A stretch of 64,000 bases of DNA from Pararobbsia alpina_A (GCF_965118125.1 NZ_OZ221288.1:1984001-2048000); one strand, 5' to 3'. Positions 26,849 through 35,798 are shown, counted from the stretch's first letter. A program made the numbers and translations. The notes: a model not told the origin generated them from the letters alone.

Positions 26849-26901
26849 GTGTCTCTCCTTGACTCAGGTTGGCGAGCGCCGGGTCTCGCATGGGCACCCT
26901 T

Positions 26902-26918
26902 TGCACAGCACGTGCCAA
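26902..26918 (-). promoter_or_regulatory. Sigma-54 promoter of the six-gene operon
   Basis: Read on the minus strand the site is TTGGCACGTGCTGTGCA. It has GG and GC separated by exactly 10 bases and differs from the YTGGCACGRNNNTTGCW consensus in the R position and in the first T of TTGC. The predicted start near 26891 lies about 43 bases before the first gene of the operon. Confidence 0.65.
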
Positions 26919-26968
26919 TGCAGCGTGTTCCGGCCGGATCGCTTGCGTGGCGCGGGACGCCCGCCAAG

Positions 26969-26976
26969 ACCTGTCT
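26969..26976 (+). promoter_or_regulatory. Candidate enhancer half-site (ACCTGTCT)
   Basis: The octamer ACCTGTCT is about 80 bases upstream of the predicted sigma-54 transcription start. It is the inverted partner of the copy at 27021-27028, the usual place for an enhancer-binding-protein site. Confidence 0.4.
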
Positions 26977-27020
26977 GAAGCCTCAGGCCTCGATGCGAAG
27001 CGGATTTCGCGGAACGTGCG

Positions 27021-27028
27021 AGACAGGT
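27021..27028 (-). promoter_or_regulatory. Candidate enhancer half-site (ACCTGTCT, inverted)
   Basis: The sequence AGACAGGT is the inverted copy of the octamer at 26969-26976, with 52 bp from start to start, about five helical turns. It lies about 135 bases upstream of the predicted transcription start. Confidence 0.4.
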
Positions 27029-27307
27029 GAGATCACGGCGAAGTTGTCTTCGCTGTGCAGGGTGGGGCAGCCACCGTATTCGTCTTGTCCGCAATATCTG
27101 ACGGCGCGATGCATTAGCGAAGCGGTCGAATGGCTTTTATGGAGGTCCTTGCCGCTTTGAATCGTCGCGCCAGGTTCCTACACTCCATTGCTGGCGCTCG
27201 ACGAGATCAACAGATCAGGGGCGTCCATCCTCATTGCGGCAATCGACTGTCCTGGCGCAGTTCGGCAAGCGATAGCGCTACCCATCCCCACCCACGCCGA
27301 GGTCCCT

Positions 27308-28062
27308 ATGGAATCGACTCAAGATCCTCGAACGACGGATCGTTCAACTGACACCGGGCGTCGCGCGTGGCTGCGAACGTGTGGTTGTGCGGGCTCGGTC
27401 GCATTGCTCGGCGGACTCGGATTTGCACCCGTCGCCGCCGAGGCCGCCGCGCTGACCAAAGAGCAACGGGATTCCCTGACGCCCGATCAGATCATCGAGT
27501 TGATGAAAAAAGGCAACGAGCGGTTTCGCTCGGGCAAGATGAAGGAGCAGAACTATCTGGCGCAGAAGCGCTCGAGCGCGACGGGTCAATATCCTGCGGC
27601 CATTATTCTCGGCTGCATCGACTCTCGCGTTCCGGCAGAGATCGTTCTCGATGCCGGGATCGGCGACACCTTCAATGCGCGGGTAGCCGGGAACATCTCG
27701 AACTCCGACATGCTCGGCAGTATGGAGTTTGCGTGCGCGGCCGCCGGTGCGAAGGTCATCCTCGTCATGGCCACACCGCCTGCGGTGCCATCAAGGGGGC
27801 GATCGACAACGTCGAGCTCGGAAACCTGACGGGGTTGCTCAACAGCATCAAGCCCGCTGTTCAGGCGACCGACTACAAGGGTGAACGATCCAGCAAGAAT
27901 GCCGAGTTTGTCGACGCCGTCGCGCAAACGAACGTGCGGCTCACGATGGATAACATCCGAAACAACAGCCCGACGCTCGCCGACCTCGAGAAGAAAGGCC
28001 AAATCAAAATCGTCGGCTCGATGTACGAACTCCAGACGGGAAAACTGAACTTCATTGGCTAG
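27308..28062 (+). pseudogene. Exported beta-carbonic anhydrase, frameshifted
   Basis: The gene would encode about 251 residues. It starts with a twin-arginine-type signal (GRRAWLRTCGCAGSVALLGG) cleaved near AAEAAA. A beta-class carbonic anhydrase domain follows, with the first zinc Cys and the Asp-Arg pair in LGCIDSRVP. At 27767-27771 the reading frame breaks: ATGGCCACACC should read ATGGGCCACACC to give VMGHTACGA, which carries the zinc His and second Cys. The downstream frame continues cleanly to 28062 (GAIKGAIDNVELGN through GKLNFIG). A single missing G therefore inactivates it, unless it is a sequencing error. The enzyme would interconvert CO2 and bicarbonate in the periplasm. Confidence 0.85.
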
Positions 28063-28246
28063 CGGGCTCTACGCTCCTATTCGCTTGAGACGAATGCGCA
28101 TGAAGATGCGAACGACGAGCATTCCCTCCGACGGCGAAGCTTCCTTAGAGTGGCAAACGTCGTTGTAAGGCTCGCCGTTTACATTACCGCGGCAGATAAC
28201 CCGTGCCGTTTGTTGTGGCCCATTCCAATTCAACCGAGTTCAGTCC

Positions 28247-28814
28247 ATGATCAAGATGCTTGATGGCCGCTTTGTTGCGGCAGCGATGGTTGCAGCCTTC
28301 TCTTTGTCGGCACATGCGGCGGCATCAGACGCGCCGGGGTTCTGGCAGACGCCGGCGGTTCAAGGCTACGGACGGGTGCATAACCTGCCTGATTCGGCCT
28401 ATCAGCCGAAGCCGGGGCATATCTACAAGGTTGTGTTTTCGGTTACTTCCGGAGCGAAGCAGTCGGACCAGATCAATGCCGCACTGGACCGTGTCGCGCG
28501 CACAGTCAATTTGTATGCTGCAGCCGGCGTGCCGCTTAAGGATCTGAAGTTCGTCGCCGTCGTGTCGGGGCCGGCGACGCCGCTGGTGCTCGACGACGCG
28601 CACTATCGCGAAGAGTTCGGTGTGCCCAACCCGAATCTGCCAGAGATTGCCGCGCTAAAAAAAAGCCGGTGTCGATGTGGCCGTGTGCGGACAAGCCGTC
28701 GCTGAGCACGGCTATTCCTATGGCTCGATCGACAACAGTGTCACGCTGGCGCTATCGGCCTTGACGACGATTACCACGCTGGAACAGCAGGGCTATTCCT
28801 TGATGCCTCTGTGA
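28247..28814 (+). pseudogene. Periplasmic DsrE-like protein, frameshifted at an A8 tract
   Basis: The restored product has about 188 residues. A signal peptide (FVAAAMVAAFSLSAHAAA) precedes a DsrE/DUF1791-like sulfur-relay fold (KVVFSVTSGAKQSDQINAAL, FVAVVSGPATPLVLDD). After EIAALKK the frame breaks in a run of eight A residues at 28657-28664. Removing one A gives AGVDVAVCGQAVAEHGYSYG and continues to the stop at 28812-28814, including the conserved Cys. As written, the protein ends early at 28705. Slippage on A8 could restore some full-length product. A sequencing indel is also possible. Its role is unknown. Confidence 0.8.
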
Positions 28815-28932
28815 TGCGGCAGCGTCATTGCCGAGAGAGGTGCCGGGAGGCGCCTCTTTCGAATGACTAAAGGGCGGCGGCGCAAGCCTTCGCGTCTCGC
28901 CGGTCGAGCGGTTGCTGTTCGATCAGGTGAGT

Positions 28933-30462
28933 TCAGTACGCCTTCAACTGAATCATCCCGTGGATCTGTGCCAGTTCCTGTTGCCAATCCGTCGTGTCGT
29001 GCTTCGCATCGTTGTTGCTGATCAGCGGCTGCAGCAATGCGAGCAGATCCTGTGAAGAAGACTTCTCCACCGGTGTCGTCACATCAGACACCAGCTGACC
29101 CCGTTCGTACTTCATGTCGCGAGTGCGCTGGTCCGAGGATTGATTCAGCGTTGCGGCCACCAGCACGCCCTTCGCGGTCACGATCTTGACGGTGCTGTCG
29201 GCAGTGTCGTTGATCCGGATGTAGTCGTAGCCCTGCGTCGACAAGTCCGTCGTCAGCTTCGGCGGCCCACTGCCGTCGAGCGCCTCGTGATAGCTCGCAT
29301 CCAGCTGCGAATGCTGATGCTGCGTGATGGTGCCATTGAGCGCGGTGCCATCAAGCTGAGTGTCCTGCGAGACCGAGTAGTCGAAAGTATCGGCTTCGTC
29401 TTGCCGCAACGGATTGGGTTTGATTTTTGCGTCCGTGATCGACGCGCTGTAGTCGCCAAGCCCCGTCAGCATCGCCTGATCTGATTGCTGCATCCATGTC
29501 GTGTTTTCTGCGCCCGGCAAGCTCTGCGGCGTCGGCGTGCCGTACACACCATTCATTTCCGAAAACCCGTCCTCGAACATCGACATCAGGTCCTTGTTGC
29601 CGTGTCCGCGCTCATTGGCCGCGTCAAACTGCTTCAGCAGACTCGCCACCGACTCTGCCCGCTGCTGGCTTGTGCCCCAGAGCGCAGGATTGCTCGTGTC
29701 GACCTTGACGTTGACGGTGCCCGATGAGTCGGTGACGCTCAGGCTTCGCGATGCGCTGTCCTGCGAGTAGCTCGCCGAGATGTTCTTGTCGTCGTCGCCG
29801 GTGATGTTGTACGTGAAATTCACGGACGACAGCACCGACGTATCGAACCCCGTCAGCCCGCTCAGATTGAGCTGCGGAGGCTGGCCGCTCAGTCCATCAA
29901 TGGCTTGTTGAAACCCGCCTGCGAGTTGCGAGAGTGCATCGCGTTCCTTGTCGCTGAGGTTGCCGTTGCTCTTGATGCTGACCGAAAGGCCGTTGGCCGT
30001 GCTGTCGAGTTCGATATCGACCGTGATGCCGCTCGCCGTCTTGACCGTCAGGTCGACCTTGGCGGATGGCCCGGAGAGCCCCGTGCCGGTTGTGACCGAT
30101 TGCGTGAAGTCGCTGCCTGTCGACTTGAACCGATCGAGCAGCACGCTGCCGAGGTCCGAGAATTGGCCCCCGAAGGTTGACGCCGTGTAGTCGCTCTTCA
30201 TTCGGAGCGTCACCGCATCGGTGCTATCGGTGGCCCAGGTTGCCGTCGCCGAGGGCGCGGCGATGGCCAGGGTGCCGTCGGCGTTGTAGACCTGCAGATT
30301 GATAGCGCCAGCCGCCGACGGGATCGTGACGATGCTCGACTGCGAAGCCAGCAAGGCAGCTTGCAGGCTGACCGCTTTCGCCTCTTCATTCACGTTGGCG
30401 GCATTCGTCAGCGAAGCGAGCTCAAGCGTCTTCGCAGTATTCAGAGAGGAAATCGTAGTCAT
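28933..30462 (-). CDS. Protein of unknown family in the FliA (sigma-28) regulon
   Basis: A 509-residue Ser/Thr/Asp-rich protein with no cysteine, no Sec signal and no membrane segment. The N-terminus (MTTISSLNTAKTLELASLTN) and C-terminus (QELAQIHGMIQLKAY) are helical, while the middle is beta-rich with Asp/Gly/Ser strands (VDLTVKTASGITVDIELDS). This composition resembles flagellar axial and secreted proteins. A textbook sigma-28 promoter lies 68 bases upstream of the ATG, so I infer a late flagellar-class gene, perhaps an exported or flagellum-associated factor. I do not recognise the family. Confidence 0.78.
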   Translation of the reverse strand: MTTISSLNTAKTLELASLTNAANVNEEAKAVSLQAALLASQSSIVTIPSAAGAINLQVYNADGTLAIAAPSATATWATDSTDAVTLRMKSDYTASTFGGQFSDLGSVLLDRFKSTGSDFTQSVTTGTGLSGPSAKVDLTVKTASGITVDIELDSTANGLSVSIKSNGNLSDKERDALSQLAGGFQQAIDGLSGQPPQLNLSGLTGFDTSVLSSVNFTYNITGDDDKNISASYSQDSASRSLSVTDSSGTVNVKVDTSNPALWGTSQQRAESVASLLKQFDAANERGHGNKDLMSMFEDGFSEMNGVYGTPTPQSLPGAENTTWMQQSDQAMLTGLGDYSASITDAKIKPNPLRQDEADTFDYSVSQDTQLDGTALNGTITQHQHSQLDASYHEALDGSGPPKLTTDLSTQGYDYIRINDTADSTVKIVTAKGVLVAATLNQSSDQRTRDMKYERGQLVSDVTTPVEKSSSQDLLALLQPLISNNDAKHDTTDWQQELAQIHGMIQLKAY

Positions 30463-30529
30463 GGCTCAGTGCGTTGTTATTTTCTGTAAGCGCGCGGGGA
30501 CTGGCTTAACGGATTGGCGCTCTATATGT

Positions 30530-30556
30530 TTTATCGTCCGCGTAATCCGATTCTTT
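30530..30556 (-). promoter_or_regulatory. Sigma-28 (FliA) promoter
   Basis: Read on the minus strand: TAAAGAAT, then 11 bases, then GACGATAA. This matches the FliA consensus TAAAGTTT-N11-GCCGATAA in spacing and at nearly all key bases. It points to the 509-residue gene. Confidence 0.75.
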
Positions 30557-30862
30557 AGAGGCATACCTTGGTTTTATATAGACCGGCTCGTTAAAGAGTA
30601 AACACATGGATCAAGAATATTGTTCTGTAAAATCAACGACAAAGCATGGGTCGTTTAATAGTCATTCAGTGGGTGAGCACCTGCTTTGTCAGTACATTCC
30701 GTAGCAAAAATGTCCAACAGAAGCAGGGCGGATCACTCAGCCGTTTGGAACATGTAAATGTTTTATTCCGAACCGGAATATTCGGCGGCATCAGACGATC
30801 GCGACATGCGATATCACCTCTGTTTCTCCAAGGCAGCGACTCGCAGATTTGCACGACGTTCG
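30557..30862. other. AT-rich non-coding gap
   Basis: About 300 bases of low-GC sequence between the sigma-28 promoter and the 3' end of the NmrA gene. The short frames here have poor codon bias and no ribosome-binding sites. I see a short symmetric element TTCCGAACCGGAA at 30767-30779 but no gene. Confidence 0.4.
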
Positions 30863-31804
30863 TCAATCGAGCGCGCGGCTCGTATGGTCGGTGTTAGAGG
30901 TGACCATTGCGCCAATCGCGCTGTCCAGAGACGTCGCGCCGTTAGCGCGGTCGCCCGCACCCGCTTCTATGTCGATGCGCCCGGCGTTATGGGCATCGAA
31001 TAGTTCGACGATGAGTTGCGCATGCTGATCGCTCAGGCCTGCTCGCGCGAGCGTGGGTGCCCATTGGTCTCGAGGCAGCGCGATGGCTTTGACGGGGCGT
31101 CCGCTTGCGTTTTCGATAGCTTGAGCGACGTCGCTCGCGCAGATGCGTGTCGGACCTTCGACGCTGACAATGCGTGTAGTGCGGGTGCTTGAGCCAGGGC
31201 TAACTCCGGGCCGGCCGCCCGCGTCGAACCCTTCGCGAAGGAGTCGCGCCGACACCACGCCGACATCGTGCGCCGATACCGTTGGAAAACGCTTCTCGAC
31301 GGGGTCATGAAAGCTGGGCAGCACCCCATTCGACAACGCGACCGGCAATACGCGCGACCAGTTCTGCATATGCTCGGCGGAACGCAGCACGGTGAGCTTC
31401 GGCGATACGTCGCGCAATGCGGCTTCGAACTCATGGAACAGCACCGTGATGCCGGTACCGGCGTCGAGTTCGGCACCGTAGTCGGATAGCGCAACGACAT
31501 GGGCGTCACGATGCGTGGCAAGCGCGCGCGCCGTGACCTCGATCGTCTTGCGCATCGTATCGGCCGGACGTGCGTCGCCTCGCGGCAAGGGAATCAGCAT
31601 CTGTACACCCTGTGCGCCGTCGAGTGCGCGATCAAGCGCTTCAATGTCATGCAAATCGGCGACGAAAACGTCGCACCCGATCGCCTCAAGCGCCGCCGCG
31701 TGCTTCGCGTCCCGCACGACCGCACGCACAGGTAGTGACGCCTTGCGCAATTGCATGGCGGCTGTTTGCCCGACCTTTCCTGCCGCACCGAAAATCACGT
31801 ACAT
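30863..31804 (-). CDS. NmrA/SDR-a family NAD(P)-binding protein
   Basis: A 313-residue protein with an N-terminal Rossmann fold (MYVIFGAAGKVGQTAAMQL). The diagnostic GxxGxxG is present and no catalytic Tyr-x-x-x-Lys of classical SDRs is evident, as in the atypical NmrA/HSCARG group that often senses NADP redox state. Other segments fit: ADLHDIEALDRALDGAQGV and EHMQNWSRVLPVALSNG. A GGGAG ribosome-binding site lies before the ATG. It diverges from the AraC-type regulator gene 160 bp away, which probably controls it. Confidence 0.82.
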   Translation of the reverse strand: MYVIFGAAGKVGQTAAMQLRKASLPVRAVVRDAKHAAALEAIGCDVFVADLHDIEALDRALDGAQGVQMLIPLPRGDARPADTMRKTIEVTARALATHRDAHVVALSDYGAELDAGTGITVLFHEFEAALRDVSPKLTVLRSAEHMQNWSRVLPVALSNGVLPSFHDPVEKRFPTVSAHDVGVVSARLLREGFDAGGRPGVSPGSSTRTTRIVSVEGPTRICASDVAQAIENASGRPVKAIALPRDQWAPTLARAGLSDQHAQLIVELFDAHNAGRIDIEAGAGDRANGATSLDSAIGAMVTSNTDHTSRALD

Positions 31805-31964
31805 CGTCTGGCTCCCGATTCGTTTCTCTTAGAGGGAGCGTATAGCGATGGCGCAGCGGCAAGCGCAGGATCGGATTGGCGTTAGCAGGAATGGATGATG
31901 GCGATCGCAGGTCGTGAGACGGTCCGCGGGCAGGCGACGGCAGCTCGGTGACCGCGGGGGCATA

Positions 31965-32867
31965 ATGCATAAAACCGCTTCTCCGAAGGTGCGAACCGTG
32001 AATGCGATCGAACCCGCTGTGAGACTCCATGTCGGCGCGCGTGAGCGCGTATTCTCCAGTGAGCGCCTGGGATGGTCCGGCTTCGATGCGGAGTTGGTGA
32101 ACGTTGGCGCGGGCGTGCATCGGATTCCAGCGATGAGCGCGCATCGCATCGGCATGCATTTCGGTGCCCCCGTGACGGCGCACTGTCGTTGCGATGGACA
32201 GCGCATGTCGCGCGTGCAAACCGAGGGCGACGTCGACGTGATCCCCGCCGGGCTCGATGGCCAATGGTCCGACGACGCGGACTGCACGATCCTGCGAGTC
32301 GGCTTTACCGATGAGTTTGCGCAACGCACGTTGTCGGAACTCGGCCGGCGCGGGACGAACGCCCGGATCATGCCGCGGTTTCAATGGCGTGATTCCCGAT
32401 TCCAGCATCTTGCGTGGGCCTTGCGCTCGGAACTCGAGGCCGCGCAGGCTTCCGATGCACTGTATGCAGAAAGCCTGTGCGTCGCGATGATCGTGCGTAT
32501 CGCGGAAGGAGACGGTGCATTCGATACCAAGTCGACCAAGCCGACTCTGAACCGTCGCATCGCAATGCGCGTGGTCGACTATATCGACGCCCATCTTGAC
32601 GCACGCCTCACGCTTGCCGAGCTTGCTGATGTTGCAGCTCTCAGCGTCCCGCATTTCAAGGTCCTGTTTCGCGCGACCTTTCATGTGCCGGTGCACCGCT
32701 ATGTCGTAGAGAAGCGCATCGAACGCGCGAAGTTGCTCCTGATGCAAAACCGTTTCCCCGTCAGCCAGATCGCGCTGGACTGCGGCTTCGCACATGCCAG
32801 CCATCTGGCGCATTGGATGAAGCGCGTGCTCGGCGTCACGCCGACGGAGATCGTCAACAGCAACTAG
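31965..32867 (+). CDS. AraC-family transcriptional regulator
   Basis: A 300-residue regulator. The N-terminal 190 residues are a variable effector domain. The C-terminal 100 residues are the AraC/XylS double helix-turn-helix (LTLAELADVAALSVPHFKVL and FPVSQIALDCGFAHASHLAH) ending GVTPTEIV. The start at 31965 is the first ATG that gives a usual length; an ATG 51 bases upstream would add basic residues. It is divergent from the NmrA gene, a common arrangement for a regulator and its target. The effector is unknown. Confidence 0.87.
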   Translation: MHKTASPKVRTVNAIEPAVRLHVGARERVFSSERLGWSGFDAELVNVGAGVHRIPAMSAHRIGMHFGAPVTAHCRCDGQRMSRVQTEGDVDVIPAGLDGQWSDDADCTILRVGFTDEFAQRTLSELGRRGTNARIMPRFQWRDSRFQHLAWALRSELEAAQASDALYAESLCVAMIVRIAEGDGAFDTKSTKPTLNRRIAMRVVDYIDAHLDARLTLAELADVAALSVPHFKVLFRATFHVPVHRYVVEKRIERAKLLLMQNRFPVSQIALDCGFAHASHLAHWMKRVLGVTPTEIVNSN

Positions 32868-33096
32868 GCCGACTGACCCGGCCGTTCTCGATCGGTTCGT
32901 CAGCGGGCAACGCCTCCCTTGTTCATCGAATCGGCTGAACGCCGCTTCCGCAAAAGCGTTGATGGAAATCCATCAAGATAGGCGAGGCAATGCACGTCGC
33001 CTTCGGCTATGTTCACGTCGAACAGATATGGCCCGCGAGCATTCGCGCGGCGGCCCCAAGCTGAGCAATCGCGATGCGTCGCCTGAGGAGACAGTC

Positions 33097-34125
33097 ATGT
33101 TGGACGAGCAATACGGAACTCGGGACAAGCGTGGCAACTGGAAGCCGTTTAAGGTCATCGAGTATCCGCCCGTCATCACGTGGCCGCCGAGGCCCGTTAA
33201 GTTCGCCAAGTGGCTGTTGGGCTTTCCCGGCTTCATCATGCCGTGGAATATCTTCTATGCCCTGGTGGCCGTCGGCGTGTGGTGGATGTTGCCGCCGATC
33301 GAAACGTTCGAGACCTTCCGGGTGTCGTGGATCGCCTATATCTGGGCCATCAACCTCGTTCTTGTGACGGGCTTCTTTGGCTTCTTTCATTGGCGGCTCT
33401 ATATGCGCCGCACGCAGGACAATGCATTCAAGTACAACGCGAAGTGGCTTGCGACGGATAGCCCGCATTACTTCCTCAAGAGCCAGATCCGCGACAATCT
33501 GTTTCACACCTACGTCAGCGGTGTTTCGTTCTGGACGGCATGGGAAGCGGTCACGCTTTGGCTCTACGCGAATCACTACATTCCGGAAGTCAGTTTCAGC
33601 GAGCACCCGGTTTACTGCAGCCTGATGTTCTTTGTCGTCGTGCTCTGGCGCGACATCCACTTTTACGCAGTGCATCGCCTGATTCATTGGCCGCCACTTT
33701 ACAAGCTGGCGCACCACGTGCATCACCGCAATGTGAACATCGGCCCGTACTCGGGTCTGTCGATGCACCCGATCGAGCACCTGCTGTATTTCTCGTGCGT
33801 GGTACTTCACTGGGTCGTCGCTTCGCATCCGCTGAATGCGATGTACAACCTCGTGCACGCGGGAATGTCGCCGGCACCGGGGCATACGGGCTTTGATCAG
33901 ATCGTGTTCGACAAAGGCACGCTCGTCGAGCTGCCGGGACACGACCACTACCTGCATCACAAGCATTTCGAATGCAACTATGCCGACGGCGTGTTTCCGT
34001 TCGACAAATGGTTTGGGACGTTCTTTGACGGCACGCCCGCATCGCAAGCGAAGATGGAAGCGCGGTTTGCGGAACGTCTTCGCAGGATCGAGGAGAAGCA
34101 GGCGCGCAAAGAGGCCAGGCAGTGA
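33097..34125 (+). CDS. Sterol desaturase / fatty acid hydroxylase family membrane enzyme
   Basis: A 342-residue integral membrane di-iron oxygenase. The histidine clusters are HRLIH (193-197), HHVHH (206-210) and a third set in HDHYLHHKHFE (about 284-294), in the order of the fatty-acid hydroxylase superfamily. Four or more hydrophobic segments precede and separate them. The start at 33097 follows GAGGAG with good spacing; earlier in-frame ATGs would add 46 Arg-rich residues. The C-terminal 25 residues are a charged helix. The lipid substrate is unknown. It stands alone, downstream of the AraC gene. Confidence 0.88.
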   Translation: MLDEQYGTRDKRGNWKPFKVIEYPPVITWPPRPVKFAKWLLGFPGFIMPWNIFYALVAVGVWWMLPPIETFETFRVSWIAYIWAINLVLVTGFFGFFHWRLYMRRTQDNAFKYNAKWLATDSPHYFLKSQIRDNLFHTYVSGVSFWTAWEAVTLWLYANHYIPEVSFSEHPVYCSLMFFVVVLWRDIHFYAVHRLIHWPPLYKLAHHVHHRNVNIGPYSGLSMHPIEHLLYFSCVVLHWVVASHPLNAMYNLVHAGMSPAPGHTGFDQIVFDKGTLVELPGHDHYLHHKHFECNYADGVFPFDKWFGTFFDGTPASQAKMEARFAERLRRIEEKQARKEARQ

Positions 34126-34229
34126 CCGCTGCTCGGGCGATCGCTCAAACGTCTCGTTGCGCCGCCCGGGCTTAGGTATCCGGGACCATGGGCCAGGAAG
34201 TCGTAGCGCGGCGTCTTATTTCCGGCGCG

Positions 34230-35624
34230 CTATTCTTTCCTGGTCGCTTCGCTCACGGACGTCGGGAAGGAAATACCTAGCTTCGCTACTTGGAGTGGCC
34301 ACGGATGCCCGCTAACAAGACCGTCAGTGTGTACGTAGGCGGCGAATATATCGGGTGTCTGCGCGAGTGTGGCTTCAATGCCGGCAAGCAGGCCACTCCG
34401 GTTTTCAATGTGATTCGCCTGCATCAAAGTGACAAGGTGCGCTTCCGACTCTATGACGGCATACTCCAGCCCCGCGACGCTTTGGTATGTATTCGTGCTG
34501 CTGCCTTTAACCCAAAAATCCCATAAATTTCGTGCAAATCGATCCGCTGATGCCTGCACTTCGGGGGGGTACTTGTTTGTCAAACGCGCCAGGTCAGGCC
34601 CTGGAAAAGTCGCAGTGGTGTTGACTGAGCCGGTCGCGGGAGCGGCACAAGCGTAGCGGCTCGTTATTCTGACCTGGCTGTCGTCGACAGTCGCAGGTGT
34701 CGAGGTGGGGCTGCATGATGCGCCAGAAGATCGTACGACGCAGTCGGCCAGTTGCAGGAACTGGCGATTGAGTGGGCCTTGCTTGATATAGGCCTCGATA
34801 AAGGCGTGGTTACGCCAATCCCCGGATGTAGCCGGCTCGGACACGTCGGATGGCAGCGGTGGATCCAAAGTCTTCACGTGCAGCACGCCCATTAAATCGA
34901 CGAGCAGCCTGAGTCCGTTAATGACATAGTCGTTTGACCAAGTGATGTAATTCGCGTGCACGCTGGGTTCATTTAGCCTCGCAACATACGACGCCGGGAC
35001 AGCGAGCCCAACTACGTGAAGAACCGGTAAATGCTCTTTCGGAATTTTCCTATTTTGGAGTTCGGCGATCGCGAGGTTGGTATATAAATTTCCCTGTGAG
35101 TGGGACGCGAGTAATAAGTGTCTGCCCGAGAAAATTCCGTCGCTTAACGCAGAGGCGTCGTTCTTGGTTTGTTCCCGTACGGTCTCCTCGGCCGACATCG
35201 ATTTTATGGCCTCTGTGGTTAGCGCGACGGAGGGATCGCAGGCTAACTTCAAGAATTGCGCTACGTTTGCATCGTGAGTATCGGCATGCGAGGCGAGGAT
35301 TGAGAAGTAGGTGCTGCTCATCGCCTTGTAATCGACGTTGGAGCGCTTCTCGTCTCGTTTTTGTAGGTAGACCTCCTCAAGATTTTTTGCGAAAGCACCT
35401 ACGTGATAAAGCAAAACCAAATTGGCTCCGGCATTCGTCCACTGCGGTTGACTGTGGAGATCGGCGAGCAACTCGAAAAGGCTATCGACGGCTTCAACGA
35501 GGGAGTTATCCATGCCGTTCGAATAACCGACGTCAAGGGAGCTCGGCGCCGTCTGGGCTGAAGCGCTGCGGCTCGAAAGCAGTGCGCACAAGAACACGAC
35601 AATGAGCCCTTTGAATCGAACCAT
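34230..35624 (-). CDS. Exported alpha/beta-hydrolase-like protein of unknown function
   Basis: A 464-residue protein with a clear Sec signal peptide (GLIVVFLCALLSSRSASA). The likely nucleophile elbow is in HLLLASHSQGN, that is A-S-H-S-Q-G-N in place of G-x-S-x-G. It is followed by VLHVVGLAVPASY, as in lipase/esterase-type hydrolases. Later segments (WRNHAFIEAYIKQGP) are seen in other bacterial proteins of unknown role. GGAGAG precedes the ATG at 35624; an upstream ATG would spoil the signal peptide. It has lower GC and more A/T-ending codons than its neighbours, which could mean recent acquisition. Confidence 0.7.
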   Translation of the reverse strand: MVRFKGLIVVFLCALLSSRSASAQTAPSSLDVGYSNGMDNSLVEAVDSLFELLADLHSQPQWTNAGANLVLLYHVGAFAKNLEEVYLQKRDEKRSNVDYKAMSSTYFSILASHADTHDANVAQFLKLACDPSVALTTEAIKSMSAEETVREQTKNDASALSDGIFSGRHLLLASHSQGNLYTNLAIAELQNRKIPKEHLPVLHVVGLAVPASYVARLNEPSVHANYITWSNDYVINGLRLLVDLMGVLHVKTLDPPLPSDVSEPATSGDWRNHAFIEAYIKQGPLNRQFLQLADCVVRSSGASCSPTSTPATVDDSQVRITSRYACAAPATGSVNTTATFPGPDLARLTNKYPPEVQASADRFARNLWDFWVKGSSTNTYQSVAGLEYAVIESEAHLVTLMQANHIENRSGLLAGIEATLAQTPDIFAAYVHTDGLVSGHPWPLQVAKLGISFPTSVSEATRKE

Positions 35625-35798
35625 TTGTACTCTCCGATCGCCGGCGAGGCACGTCAACATTCAAATTGGCCGGTAGATGACGTCTGTCCAGACACAAATG
35701 CTTGCCGTGCACGTCATTTCAAAGACGATATGTTGAGATTATTGGCTACGTGTGTGAATGGATGTTAACGAGCCTGTCTAGTTGCGATTTATGTGAAA

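Noticed and set aside
26864..27094. A 76-codon minus-strand frame upstream of the six-gene operon
   Set aside because: It is Arg-rich without homology and overlaps the sigma-54 promoter, so it is better read as non-coding.
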